From positions 1-34,185 of IMG/VR virus record IMGVR_UViG_3300031951_000669: 34,185 bases of DNA. The stretch is one strand, 5' to 3'. This DNA comes from a virus. Under the pieces are notes generated by a model. It worked only from the letters and a program-made list of their open reading frames with translations. It was not told the DNA's origin and ran no database searches. Position 1 is the stretch's first letter. The number at the start of each line of letters is the position of its first letter. This document shows positions 14,902 through 22,718 of the stretch, one piece after another. Both the position numbers and the translations under genes were made by a program.

Positions 14902-15234
14902 ATGGCTAAGAAAAAACCGGCGGATCGGGCACACGTTTTCACCGTGGACGAAATCGCCGCTGTCGAACGGCAATTGAGTTTGGCGGCTGAAGTGTTTGGA
15001 GATTTTCGCAAACTCGCGGAAACCACCGAAACAAAAACCATGGCCGCGCACAATCGGTTAACGCTCGAACGCGCTTTGGCCAATTTGGAATCGTCGGTCG
15101 GGGCAATTCAAAAGGCTATTTGGCTACACCGGGCCGGTACTCCCTTAGAACCCGGCCAACTTAAACCGCGGTCCCCTTGGAGAAAAACAGATGGAAAACA
15201 ACCTAAGAAATCAAACGGAAACGCAAAATCCTAG
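14902..15234 (+). CDS. First gene of the plus-strand operon, helical basic protein (110 aa)
   Basis: Begins MAKKKPADRAHVFTVDEIAA. Largely alpha-helical to about residue 75 (EVFGDFRKLAETTET, LTLERALANLESSVGAIQKA), then a Lys/Pro/Ser-rich tail. GGAGGG lies 7 bases before the ATG, deciding against the upstream ATG at 14854. It could be the lysogeny regulator because it leads the operon facing the early promoter, but I see no clear helix-turn-helix. It overlaps the next gene by 44 bases. Confidence 0.55.
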   Translation: MAKKKPADRAHVFTVDEIAAVERQLSLAAEVFGDFRKLAETTETKTMAAHNRLTLERALANLESSVGAIQKAIWLHRAGTPLEPGQLKPRSPWRKTDGKQPKKSNGNAKS

Positions 15235-15391
15235 CGGCCTCGATTGGCTTTGGATCTTATGGGCCGTGCTGTATTCGGTAGGTTTTGCGTTTGCCTGCGT
15301 GTCGTTTGCGATCGAAAACGCGCCGGTTGTGTTTTTCGTCGGGCTGGTAGCTTTGGCCGCCCTAAAATACTTGATTCGGTTTCCTGGGTGA
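15191..15391 (+). CDS. Two-helix membrane protein in the lysogeny operon (66 aa)
   Basis: A polar N-terminus (MENNLRNQTETQNPSGLD) precedes two hydrophobic helices (LWILWAVLYSVGFAFACVSF and APVVFFVGLVALAALKYLI) joined by a short turn (IENAP). GGAG lies 8 bases before the ATG. Small two-helix membrane proteins expressed from a prophage are often superinfection-exclusion factors. A holin is less likely here because the gene is in the integrase operon rather than the late region. Its overlap with the previous gene is in another frame, which is unusual but the TM pattern is clear. Confidence 0.55.
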   Translation: MENNLRNQTETQNPSGLDWLWILWAVLYSVGFAFACVSFAIENAPVVFFVGLVALAALKYLIRFPG

Positions 15392-15440
15392 CTATGATGT
15401 TGGCGTGCTTGCAACACGGCCCCGACTCTACGGGGCAACG

Positions 15441-15689
15441 ATGGAAACCAACGAAACGACACAACCGGCCCTCGTGGCCCAGTTGGTGGCACGGGTGGCC
15501 GAACAACTCGAGCGCAACCGCAACACGCCACCGCGTGCGGCTTATCCACTTGCGGAAATCGCCATAATGATTGGCGTTTCCAAACGGGTTATTGAAACTC
15601 AAATAAACACCGGCCAGTTGCGGGCCAAACGCGTTGGGCGTGTTTTGGTGGTCACTCACCGGGAATTGGAACGGTGGCTCTATGGCTAG
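15441..15689 (+). CDS. Excisionase-like helix-turn-helix protein (82 aa)
   Basis: Residues about 35-80 (YPLAEIAIMIGVSKRVIETQ, QLRAKRVGRVLVVTHRELERWL) match the MerR-like/excisionase HTH fold used by recombination directionality factors. An N-terminal helical extension (LVAQLVARVAEQLERNRN) may dimerise. The gene overlaps the integrase start by 8 bases (ATGGCTAG), so the two are translationally coupled. The start at 15441 has only a weak GGGG signal; an in-frame ATG at 15405 is possible. The role would be to control the direction of integrase action at attP. Confidence 0.75.
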   Translation: METNETTQPALVAQLVARVAEQLERNRNTPPRAAYPLAEIAIMIGVSKRVIETQINTGQLRAKRVGRVLVVTHRELERWLYG

Positions 15690-16833
15690 CGTTTGGAAAC
15701 ACAAACGGGGCGGTTGGTACCTCGAAATCGCCATGCCCGTTGGCCCGTCTCGAAAAATCTACCTTGGCCGGATCCCCTCGAGCGCTGCGCACTCGGTGCG
15801 GCTGCGGGTCGAACAACTCGCGCGGCTGGCCCGAGTGGGCGAACCGCCAACGCCTGAATTGGCGGCGTGGCTCTCGGCGTGCGATCAAACGTTTTTGGCG
15901 GCTCTCGGTGCGGTGGGTTTGCTGCGGGCGTGGAAATCTGACGCAACGCCCCGGTTGGTCGATTGGTGGGCCCAGTATGTTTCACGGCGCACCGATTTTT
16001 CGGCGGCCACTATCAAGGGTTGGCAAACGGCGTTTGTGCACGTGTCGCAACGTTGGCCCCACCAAACGCTAAAAGATATAAACGCTTTGGACGCAAAAAC
16101 GTTTGCTAGGGATTTAGGCCTGGCCGTGTCGGAGTCTCACGCGGCCAAAATCGTTGGCCGGTGTGCCCAAGTGTTTCGGGCGGCGATGGACGCCAAACTG
16201 GTTACCGAAAACCCCTTCGATGGAATCAAACTCGGGCGGGCGATCGACAAAACCCGAAAACGGTATGTCGACGATGCCACGGCCCGGCGTGTGTTAGAGG
16301 GTTTCGCAACACTAGAGGGGCGGGCGTTGTTTGCTTTGGCTCGGTGGTGCGGGCTGCGGGTGGTTTGCGAAACGCTGCCACTCACGTGGGCCCACGTCGA
16401 TTTAGCGGAAAACCGGCTAACAATTCCAAACAACACGAAAACCGGTTTGCGCGTTGTTCCACTGTTTGAACCGGCCCGCACGGAATTGGCCGCGCTTTAC
16501 GATGCTGCGCCCGAAACCCCCTGGGTGTTCAATCGTTGCCGGGCGTCGGCTGGTACTCAATGGCGGACCTGGTTGTTAACCGCGTGCCGCACGGCGGGCG
16601 TTGAACCCTGGCCAAAACTGTGGCACAACTTGCGGGCCGCTTGCCGGACTGATTTGGAAGAACGTTTTCCATCTCACGTGTGCGATTGTTGGGTGGGTCA
16701 CTCAACGCGGGTGGCCAAGGACCACTACCTACGGGTCACGCCGGACCACTGGGCCGCGGCCTGTGGATCCGTGCTAACACCACCGAAACCCGACGAAACG
16801 CACGAAAACAACCGCGCACGGGTCGAACCGTAG
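15682..16833 (+). CDS. int: Tyrosine integrase (383 aa)
   Basis: The C-terminal catalytic domain (about 195-360) has all tyrosine-recombinase residues: R226 (GLRVVCETLPLTW), K253 (NTKTG), H315-x-x-R318 (HNLR), H340 (GHS) and Y349 (HYLRV). The core-binding domain (about 85-185) includes SESHAAKIVGRCAQVFRAAM. An N-terminal basic segment (SVWKHKRGGWYLEI) is the arm-type-site binding part. The HNLRAACRTDLEERFP pattern strongly recalls integrases from Planctomycetota. It is the last plus-strand gene; the probable attP region and a terminator follow. It would insert the phage into the host chromosome and, with the excisionase-like protein, remove it. Confidence 0.9.
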   Translation: MASVWKHKRGGWYLEIAMPVGPSRKIYLGRIPSSAAHSVRLRVEQLARLARVGEPPTPELAAWLSACDQTFLAALGAVGLLRAWKSDATPRLVDWWAQYVSRRTDFSAATIKGWQTAFVHVSQRWPHQTLKDINALDAKTFARDLGLAVSESHAAKIVGRCAQVFRAAMDAKLVTENPFDGIKLGRAIDKTRKRYVDDATARRVLEGFATLEGRALFALARWCGLRVVCETLPLTWAHVDLAENRLTIPNNTKTGLRVVPLFEPARTELAALYDAAPETPWVFNRCRASAGTQWRTWLLTACRTAGVEPWPKLWHNLRAACRTDLEERFPSHVCDCWVGHSTRVAKDHYLRVTPDHWAAACGSVLTPPKPDETHENNRARVEP

Positions 16834-17020
16834 CGCACGGGGCCGCGCACGGGTTCGACTGTGGCGGGCTGTGGTGTGCGGTGGTGTGATTCCATGAAAA
16901 AACGCGGCCAACGTGTTATTGGCCGCGTTTCGTTTTGTTGGGAAATGCCCCCGCAAGGGGTCGAATTTACCCGGTTTTTTCCACTGGTTTCGGGCTATTG
17001 TACGGGGCCGCGCACGGGTT
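16812..17020. repeat. Direct repeats flanking the terminator (candidate attP arm sites)
   Basis: CCGCGCACGGGT occurs at 16812-16823, 16843-16854 and 17008-17019. The second and third copies extend to a 19-bp identity, ACGGGGCCGCGCACGGGTT, at 16837-16855 and 17002-17020, 165 bases apart. The first copy lies in the integrase 3' end. They are placed like integrase arm sites around an attP core. Confidence 0.6.
16901..16929. terminator. Strong bidirectional terminator between converging transcripts
   Basis: An 11-bp perfect stem (AACGCGGCCAA / TTGGCCGCGTT) with a 7-base loop. On the plus strand it is followed by TCGTTTTG; on the minus strand by a longer T run (GCGTTTTTTC). It ends the integrase operon and the long late minus-strand transcript. 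A weaker plus-strand structure (GGGT/ACCC stem then six T) is at 16958-16980. Confidence 0.8.
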
Positions 17021-17056
17021 GCAATCGTACCGGTGGCGATTCGGTGGCCAAACAGT

Positions 17057-17140
17057 GGCCAATCAAATTCGGCGGATCCACCGCGGCCAATCAAATTCGG
17101 CGGATCAACCGCGGCCAATCAATTTCGGCGGATCAACCGC
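17057..17140. repeat. Three 28-bp tandem repeats
   Basis: Units at 17057-17084, 17085-17112 and 17113-17140, each beginning GGCCAATCAA and ending ACCGC, with one or two substitutions between them. The last unit contains the TGA of the 71-aa gene. Likely protein-binding iterons: integrase/Xis arm sites are favoured by the location; a terminase-binding (cosB-like) array is the alternative. Confidence 0.75.
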
Positions 17141-17348
17141 ACGGTCCAAAACCGAAATCATCCTCGCCACCCTCGGGTCGCGGCTTAGGTTTTCGGGTTG
17201 CCTGGTAGTTCCTGGCCCAACGGTCCAATTGTGCCAACCTGGTGCGCAAATCCACGTCGTCCACACGGTCCAACGTGTTTTGGTCTAACACCGCGGCAAC
17301 GTCCAACGCTGCGTCCACCAATCGGGTTGTTGCTAATGCGTAATCCAT
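17133..17348 (-). CDS. Small protein at the end of the late strand (71 aa), function unknown
   Basis: An acidic helical protein (MDYALATTRLVDAALDVAAV, VDLRTRLAQLDRWARNYQAT) with a basic, Gly/Asp-rich tail. AAGGGG lies 6 bases before the ATG, a good RBS. It is separated from the distal tail genes by 255 non-coding bases, so it may have its own promoter. The stop lies inside the 28-bp repeats. No family recognised; it could be an accessory (moron-type) gene. Confidence 0.5.
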   Translation of the reverse strand: MDYALATTRLVDAALDVAAVLDQNTLDRVDDVDLRTRLAQLDRWARNYQATRKPKPRPEGGEDDFGFGPCG

Positions 17349-17603
17349 GCGGAACCCCTTCGTTTAAACTTACTTACCTTCAAACTATCGGCGCGGCGTG
17401 CGCAAAAAAACCGTCCGAACATCGCACTACGTGCCGAACGCCACTGCCCCCCACGGGAGAACCTTTAGCACGGGGCATAGTGCCCCCCTATCCACCAACC
17501 GCCACCACGCAACCACCGCAAAAACCCAACGTTTTTGCATAAACGCCAACGCGGTTTTGGCCGTGTTTGCATCAAATACCCTGGGTTCCTGGGTGTCGTT
17601 TGG
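17349..17603. other. Non-coding gap with operator-like near-palindrome and hairpins
   Basis: No convincing gene. It holds: (1) an 18-bp site at 17529-17546 matching the early operator at 16 of 18 positions; (2) an overlapping inverted repeat GCAAAAAC (17518-17525) / GTTTTTGC (17531-17538); (3) a 6-bp stem GGGGCA/TGCCCC with a 3-base loop at 17472-17486; (4) a seven-base T run on the minus strand at 17410-17404. It could contain the late-operon terminator, a promoter for the 71-aa gene, a small RNA, or cos. Confidence 0.5.
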
Positions 17604-18434
17604 TCACACGTCGATGCCCGGCTCGTCGGGTGTAACCGAAATCGTGCCAATTTCGGCCAGTGTTTCGCCCGGTGGGCCAACCCGCACCACCCACCCCTCA
17701 ATGTTTTGGCTTGTGCCGCCTGCGGTCGCTTGGTCCGATTCTATTTCGTCCGGCTCGGCTGCGGATCCGGGCTGCGGCGGCGCGTCGCTGATTGGCGGGT
17801 TTAACGCTGCGTTGGGTACTTCCCTAAAACGTCTCGAGCGCAACACGAACGTTTGGCCCGGTGCCACGCTGGCCGTAAAAAACACCGGCTCGCAATTGCA
17901 CCAATACCAACGGGTCGGCCTGGTTGCGACATTACTTGCACCGAACCCCATGGGCACGGCTGCTGGGCCCTGGGCGGCAGGCTCAAAAAATGCGTTTTGG
18001 TACGAACGCAATGGCGCGCCATTGCTTATGTTTTGATACGCTCCAATCAATGCGTTTACCGGGTTGGCTACTGCGTCGGCGGAAAACTGGTCGTACCAAT
18101 CAAAATTGTCCCAACCAGCACCGTTCCAAACGCCGCCCTGGTACAACTGTCTTGGCCTCCACCAATTGCGTTGGATGTGCCGATGGCTAAACACAACCAC
18201 CCCGCCAACCTCAACGGTAAACAAATAACTGTTGGCCCAGTTGTTTGGGTTATCCGCCGGTTTGCTGTAGTCCCTTGCATTGGTTGCCCACACTCTGAAC
18301 GCGCCCCAATACAAACCCGGCAAATCCCCGGCGGGCTTTAAATCAATTGTGCCGGTAAACGACGTGGTTACGTCCCATTGGGTAAACCTAAAAACGTTTC
18401 CGTTGCCAATCACGGTATGCCCCCGGTTTGCCAA
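17604..18434 (-). CDS. Distal tail / receptor-region protein (276 aa)
   Basis: A Trp/Asn-rich beta protein with several aromatic clusters (HIQRNWWRPRQLYQG, GWDNFDWYDQF) and a Pro/Glu/Ala-rich segment near residues 215-245. It has no membrane segment. It is the last gene of the tail block and overlaps the upstream gene by 25 bases. Such terminal tail-tip genes often encode receptor-contacting proteins. No enzymatic motif is seen; the two genes upstream have similar composition, suggesting a multi-protein tip complex. Confidence 0.5.
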   Translation of the reverse strand: MANRGHTVIGNGNVFRFTQWDVTTSFTGTIDLKPAGDLPGLYWGAFRVWATNARDYSKPADNPNNWANSYLFTVEVGGVVVFSHRHIQRNWWRPRQLYQGGVWNGAGWDNFDWYDQFSADAVANPVNALIGAYQNISNGAPLRSYQNAFFEPAAQGPAAVPMGFGASNVATRPTRWYWCNCEPVFFTASVAPGQTFVLRSRRFREVPNAALNPPISDAPPQPGSAAEPDEIESDQATAGGTSQNIEGWVVRVGPPGETLAEIGTISVTPDEPGIDV

Positions 18435-18985
18435 ACGTGGTTGTGGTGCCCGAGTGCTAAAACTCGGATGGTCGATTTTGTGCCCGGCTGAACAAAATCC
18501 AACCTAATACCGAACGGATCGAACGCCCCCTGGCCCTCGGTTGTGGTGCGAAATTCAAACACGCCAAAATAGCGGTTGGCGATCGTCAATTGGGCGGTGC
18601 TGGTTGTGTAGTTGTTTTGATAGCCTCCCTGGCCCCACAACTGATTGTTGTTTATCCGATACTCCCTGACGGTAGCGCCAACGACGGTTTGTAGACTCTC
18701 GGGAAATGCCGTCGGGTAGTGGGTGGCCACAATGATTGGGTTGGTTCCCGGCCGTTTGCTTTCCTCAATTCTGAAATCGTTTTGGCACCAACACCACAAT
18801 TGGATTTGGGCGGCCCAATGCGGCACGTGCAACCAACGGCGGTACGCGTCGAACTGTATACGTGTTGCTTCCATGTTTCCGGCGCGAAACAAAAACTGTG
18901 GCCGCGTGGCGTGGTAGTTCCAATCGAATAACGCCCACCCCTGGCCCGCGTATTGGTCGGACGGTCGCTCGTTAATCGGTAACAT
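18410..18985 (-). CDS. Distal tail protein (191 aa)
   Basis: Begins MLPINERPSDQYAGQGWALF. Rich in Trp, Tyr, Gln and Asn (HVPHWAAQIQLWCWCQNDF), typical of beta-structured tail-tip proteins. It overlaps both neighbours (14 bases upstream, 25 downstream), so the three genes 17604-19892 form one translational unit. No catalytic motif. Likely part of the tail tip or fibres; function inferred from context. Confidence 0.5.
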   Translation of the reverse strand: MLPINERPSDQYAGQGWALFDWNYHATRPQFLFRAGNMEATRIQFDAYRRWLHVPHWAAQIQLWCWCQNDFRIEESKRPGTNPIIVATHYPTAFPESLQTVVGATVREYRINNNQLWGQGGYQNNYTTSTAQLTIANRYFGVFEFRTTTEGQGAFDPFGIRLDFVQPGTKSTIRVLALGHHNHVWQTGGIP

Positions 18986-19892
18986 TCAATTTGGCCCAAA
19001 TGTAGAATTTTGAACCGTTGCCCACTGATGCCCAAACCCTAGTTATTGCATCGCCTGGGGCACGCCTTGGAAACGTTGCCGTGTAGGTGGTTTCGTTTTG
19101 GTAGCTTGCCCCGATTTCGACAATTTGCTGCGTTTGCTGTGAATCTACGTACAATTTAAACCCAAGAAAATTCGCGTTACCTGGGGCTATTTTAACGGTC
19201 ACAACTAGCTCGTGGGCATAATCGTATAAACAATCCGGTTGCCAAAAGATTTCCCCGGCTGCGTTACATTCGACCAAATACCATTGGCGAAAAACTGGGT
19301 TGTACCACACGTTGGGCGTGGTTTCCGTCGGCGTGGCTTTAATGTTGGGCGTGCTTGTTTGTAACGGCACAAACAAACGGTCGGCATCCTGATTTTTTTG
19401 GATCCCCCCGGCGTAGTTAAACAATCGCCACGCGTAAACCGTGCCCGTGTGCTGCCCTTGAGTTTGTCCACTTGTCCAACGCCACCGAACCGGTTGGTTT
19501 CTTGCGGTCACTTCCACAACCCACGCCATGGAAACACGCTCGAAAGGCATCCATTGCCGTGTTAGGTTTTGCACAAATGGGTCGGCTAAACCGTTCGCTG
19601 CGGGCACCACTTGAATTGGCTGGACAATTCCCCCGACCTTCCAACGCCCTAACGTGTTGATTGCTAACGCGGTTTGTGTTTCCAGTTCAATTTCGGTTTC
19701 GTCGCGGCCTGTTTCGGTTTGCACAACCACCAAATAAAAACCCGGCTCGGCAAATGCCAATTGGGCACGTCCCGAACCCTCCGAGTAGGTGCCCTGGACG
19801 ATTTCGTTTTGGCCTGAAATCGCAACACGCCACCCAACCCCGGCAACGTTTTTGCGTTCAAATTTTGCCCACGCCAACGGTAAACCGTGCAC
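18972..19892 (-). CDS. Distal tail protein (306 aa)
   Basis: The GTG at 19892 is the likely start: it lies one base after the TAA of the 806-aa gene and is preceded by GGGGG at 5 bases. An upstream in-frame ATG at 19997 would overlap that gene by over 100 bases. The protein has repeated beta segments (AFAEPGFYLVVVQTETGRDE, NFLGFKLYVDSQQTQQIVEI) resembling Ig-like and carbohydrate-binding modules. It probably belongs to the tail tip. No known family recognised. Confidence 0.55.
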   Translation of the reverse strand: MHGLPLAWAKFERKNVAGVGWRVAISGQNEIVQGTYSEGSGRAQLAFAEPGFYLVVVQTETGRDETEIELETQTALAINTLGRWKVGGIVQPIQVVPAANGLADPFVQNLTRQWMPFERVSMAWVVEVTARNQPVRWRWTSGQTQGQHTGTVYAWRLFNYAGGIQKNQDADRLFVPLQTSTPNIKATPTETTPNVWYNPVFRQWYLVECNAAGEIFWQPDCLYDYAHELVVTVKIAPGNANFLGFKLYVDSQQTQQIVEIGASYQNETTYTATFPRRAPGDAITRVWASVGNGSKFYIWAKLNVTD

Positions 19893-19893
19893 G

Positions 19894-22314
19894 TTAACCC
19901 CCGGACAATTTTGGGAAAAACTGCAAAGGGTCCAATTCTCCAAACGACGTTTGCACCGTAAACGTTGGCGCGGTGTAGTTTCCATCAACACCCACACCCA
20001 TGGTTAACGCAACCTCGGAGATTTGCGCGTTGCATGTGGCCGCGTGCGTGGTGTTGGCGTTAACGGTGCCGATTATCTGCCCTGGCCATAGCTTGGCCGT
20101 CGCTCGGCGGCTCACCACCCGCACAATGGCCCGTGGCTGAAAATAGTAGTTGGCTGCGAACTCAGCAAACTGTGTAGCCAACGGCGTATCGTCCCTGAGT
20201 GTAAACCGGGCCGGTACGGTCACCGGTCCGGCATCGGTCGCGGCAACGATGGTGTCTTTCATCACAACGACGTTTTGGAAACGCTCACCCAACCGGATGG
20301 TTTTAACGCGGTCGGCGTCAATGTTTACGGTGCCGGGGGTTTGTCCGGCGGGTTGGGTTACTGTGGCCGGGTTGCGTTTGATTACCTGGGCCCGTTGGTC
20401 GGATTGTGCCGCCACCGTTATGCGCAACTCTGCGGGGTCGATTTTGGGAACGTGCGGGGCCACTCGGCCACCACCGGCGGCCAATGCGCCTTGGTAACCC
20501 CCGGTTACATCGAGTTCTAAACCCACGGCCATTTGGTTGGTTAGTTCTTTGGCCGTTATGCCGTAACTCGGGTCGTTTGGATCATACAACACGTCCCGCA
20601 CGGCCTTGGTGCTCCAACAAATCCATTTACCGGTTAACGTTGCGTCGGACTCGTGGGTTTTGGCGTACACCTCACAACGCCGCCATGGTGTGCGTGCCGC
20701 CTCGTGGGCGGTGCGAACGGCTGCGGTGTCGGCTGCGGCGTAGTCGATCCCCTCGCGCAACGGTAGATCGGATAGCAAACGCAATCGCAAACCAAACGGG
20801 TAATAATCGGTTTTCCCAAAATTGAACCCTGGGTCGGCGTTCGTTTCGGTGTATTGAAAAACGTTAACCGCGGGCGTTGAATCCTGCCAATTGTATGTGT
20901 GTTTTATCCGCCAATGGCGGCCTATGGGTTGGTAGCGGGGCAATTCTCGAATGTCCCGCATACGTTGCAATTGTCGCATTATCGCGGGGTTTAGTCCGGC
21001 GATCTCGGCGTTGTAGGCTTCCTCGAGCGCAAACGGCCATGCGGGTTCCAATTGGTTTGCCGTGTCGATCGTAAACACCACAATTTTGGGGGCACCTTCA
21101 ACAACCAGCGCGGTGTACTGTTGCGCGCCGTTGGTTTGCACGCTTATGGCCGTCGCTGAATCGTTGGCCGCCGTCAAATTAACCACGCGCAAATTGGCCG
21201 GAAACGTTTTTTGTGTGCCGGTTTCGTCCTGAATTGTGGCGGGCAACGTTATGGTCGTAAACGGTTCGACGTATAACCGGTTAGGTGTTGTGGTTTCGTC
21301 CACCCAAACCCAATACCCGTGTCCGTTTTGCGGTGCCAATAGTCGATCCAATGCCCCCTTGAGGGTTAAACCCTCGGCGTCGAACCGCGGTAAAAACCAA
21401 TCGGCAAATTGCGTGGTTGTGTTTGGCGGGTTCAAAACGTCGTGGTCGAAAATCCACACCGGCACGTATGCGGTTTTAAAATCGTCGGGGTCTTGAACGT
21501 CGGCCAACGGGGCAAAATCACTACCAACGCCAACCCGCGGCGCGTTCAACGCCACCAAGTTTTCCAAAACGTCCCCGAGTCTCCACGCGTCGGCGTTGGT
21601 CAATGTTGTCACCCCATACAAACCTGGGAAGCTGTGAACGTAAATGTTGCGGTCTTGGTTTTGGATGCCAAACCCGCGGGCAACCTCGGTGGTGTTGGTG
21701 CGTGTTTTGGCGATTTGAAATCCACCGAACCGGCTAACGTTTTCGAGGGCCTTGTTGTCCGATACGTTGAACTGCGGCGCTGACCATGCCACGCGGGTGG
21801 TGTTTCCGACAAACGCAAAATCCGCACCCACCCGGTGGTAGGTGCGCTCGATCGGTGCCCGATCCAATGCGGCGATCATGCCGACACAACTTAGCGTTTG
21901 CACGCCGTGGGCCTCGGCTGCGATCGTCGGCGGATCCCCCGGTATGGTTCGCGGTATCAACCCGCCCTGTTCGTCGGCTAGATCGTCAACGAACCCGTGC
22001 CACACTCGGTTGCCGTCGCTGCAAACGGCCAAAATTTTTACGTAGTGCCCCAACCACGTTTTTTTGGTTCGCGTCGTTTCAACCGTGGCCCCCTGTTCCA
22101 AGACGCGCCCGTAACGGTAACGAATGGTGGCCGTTGGTATGTTTGGGGCTGCGTTCCAACTCACTTGCAACAAATCCAACGTTGCATCGGCAACCCACGG
22201 GTCGGCCCAACGCTGTTTGGTGTAGATCGTCACCGACACGTCGTTGCCGATTGAATCGCCAAACGTTAACGCGTTGTTGGTCGGCTGCGGGTGCGGATAG
22301 GGAAACGCGCTCAC
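19894..22314 (-). CDS. Large baseplate/tail-hub protein candidate (806 aa)
   Basis: The largest distal tail protein. The N-terminal domain (SVTIYTKQRWADPW, DLLQVSWNAAPNIPTATIRY, WLGHYVKILAVCSDGNRVWH) has the barrel-like pattern of tail-hub proteins (gpD/gp27-like), including the GFVDDL segment expected before the first domain boundary. The middle carries AFVGNTTRVAW- and FADWFLPRFDAEG-type segments, and the C-terminus has FSFGELDPLQ-like strands. It follows the tape measure by two small genes, the normal hub position. It would form the central part of the tail tip. No peptidase or lysozyme motif is evident. Confidence 0.6.
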   Translation of the reverse strand: MSAFPYPHPQPTNNALTFGDSIGNDVSVTIYTKQRWADPWVADATLDLLQVSWNAAPNIPTATIRYRYGRVLEQGATVETTRTKKTWLGHYVKILAVCSDGNRVWHGFVDDLADEQGGLIPRTIPGDPPTIAAEAHGVQTLSCVGMIAALDRAPIERTYHRVGADFAFVGNTTRVAWSAPQFNVSDNKALENVSRFGGFQIAKTRTNTTEVARGFGIQNQDRNIYVHSFPGLYGVTTLTNADAWRLGDVLENLVALNAPRVGVGSDFAPLADVQDPDDFKTAYVPVWIFDHDVLNPPNTTTQFADWFLPRFDAEGLTLKGALDRLLAPQNGHGYWVWVDETTTPNRLYVEPFTTITLPATIQDETGTQKTFPANLRVVNLTAANDSATAISVQTNGAQQYTALVVEGAPKIVVFTIDTANQLEPAWPFALEEAYNAEIAGLNPAIMRQLQRMRDIRELPRYQPIGRHWRIKHTYNWQDSTPAVNVFQYTETNADPGFNFGKTDYYPFGLRLRLLSDLPLREGIDYAAADTAAVRTAHEAARTPWRRCEVYAKTHESDATLTGKWICWSTKAVRDVLYDPNDPSYGITAKELTNQMAVGLELDVTGGYQGALAAGGGRVAPHVPKIDPAELRITVAAQSDQRAQVIKRNPATVTQPAGQTPGTVNIDADRVKTIRLGERFQNVVVMKDTIVAATDAGPVTVPARFTLRDDTPLATQFAEFAANYYFQPRAIVRVVSRRATAKLWPGQIIGTVNANTTHAATCNAQISEVALTMGVGVDGNYTAPTFTVQTSFGELDPLQFFPKLSGG

Positions 22315-22316
22315 GG

Positions 22317-22718
22317 CTAAACCTCAACCGGTTGGATTTTAAACGTGGCCGACAAAACAAACGCGGGGCTAACGTTGGCTCGTGGGCATTGGTAAAACGG
22401 CATAGGCTTTATTTCGCTGGCCGACACTTCCAACACCACAAACGCCAACCCGGTATTGGTGAAATTAACGCCACCCAACGTTAGGTTTACCGTAGCGGCT
22501 GTAAACGTGTTGCGCCAAGTTTGTTCGGCGGTGCGGGCTAGCGCGTACGTCACAAACGCGTACTCCCCGGTTAACTCAAATATGTTGCCGCGTCGGCCTG
22601 TGTTAAACACGCTAACGCCGTCGTCCCCGCTTTTGTTTTCAACCTCGCGGCGCATTTGTGGCAAATCAATGTTGCCGTGCAAATTGTCGAACGTTATCGA
22701 ACCAATGGAATTGCTCAC
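22317..22718 (-). CDS. Distal tail-type protein (133 aa)
   Basis: Begins MSNSIGSITFDNLHGNIDLP; beta-rich with a Cys in FYQCPRANVSPAF. It overlaps the end of the tape measure gene as ATGA and precedes the hub by 2 bases, the place of the distal tail (Dit-like) protein in many siphophages, though it is shorter than typical Dit (about 250 aa). It may be the ring connecting tube and hub. Assignment is by position and composition. Confidence 0.5.
   Translation of the reverse strand: MSNSIGSITFDNLHGNIDLPQMRREVENKSGDDGVSVFNTGRRGNIFELTGEYAFVTYALARTAEQTWRNTFTAATVNLTLGGVNFTNTGLAFVVLEVSASEIKPMPFYQCPRANVSPAFVLSATFKIQPVEV

Noticed and set aside
16948-16980. tRNA 3'-end-like stretch (GGGGTCGAATTTACCC) as an att core derived from a tRNA gene
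   Set aside because: The T-stem pairing does not work and no CCA or acceptor stem is present. It may be a weak terminator; an att core here is possible but not supported by sequence alone.
17057-17140. 28-bp repeats as a CRISPR array
   Set aside because: The units are directly adjacent with no spacers, only three in number, and there are no cas genes.
17465-17571. Possible 34-codon minus-strand gene in the gap after the distal tail genes
   Set aside because: No RBS, its start lies near the operator-like site, and the Trp/Gly/Arg-rich composition looks non-coding.
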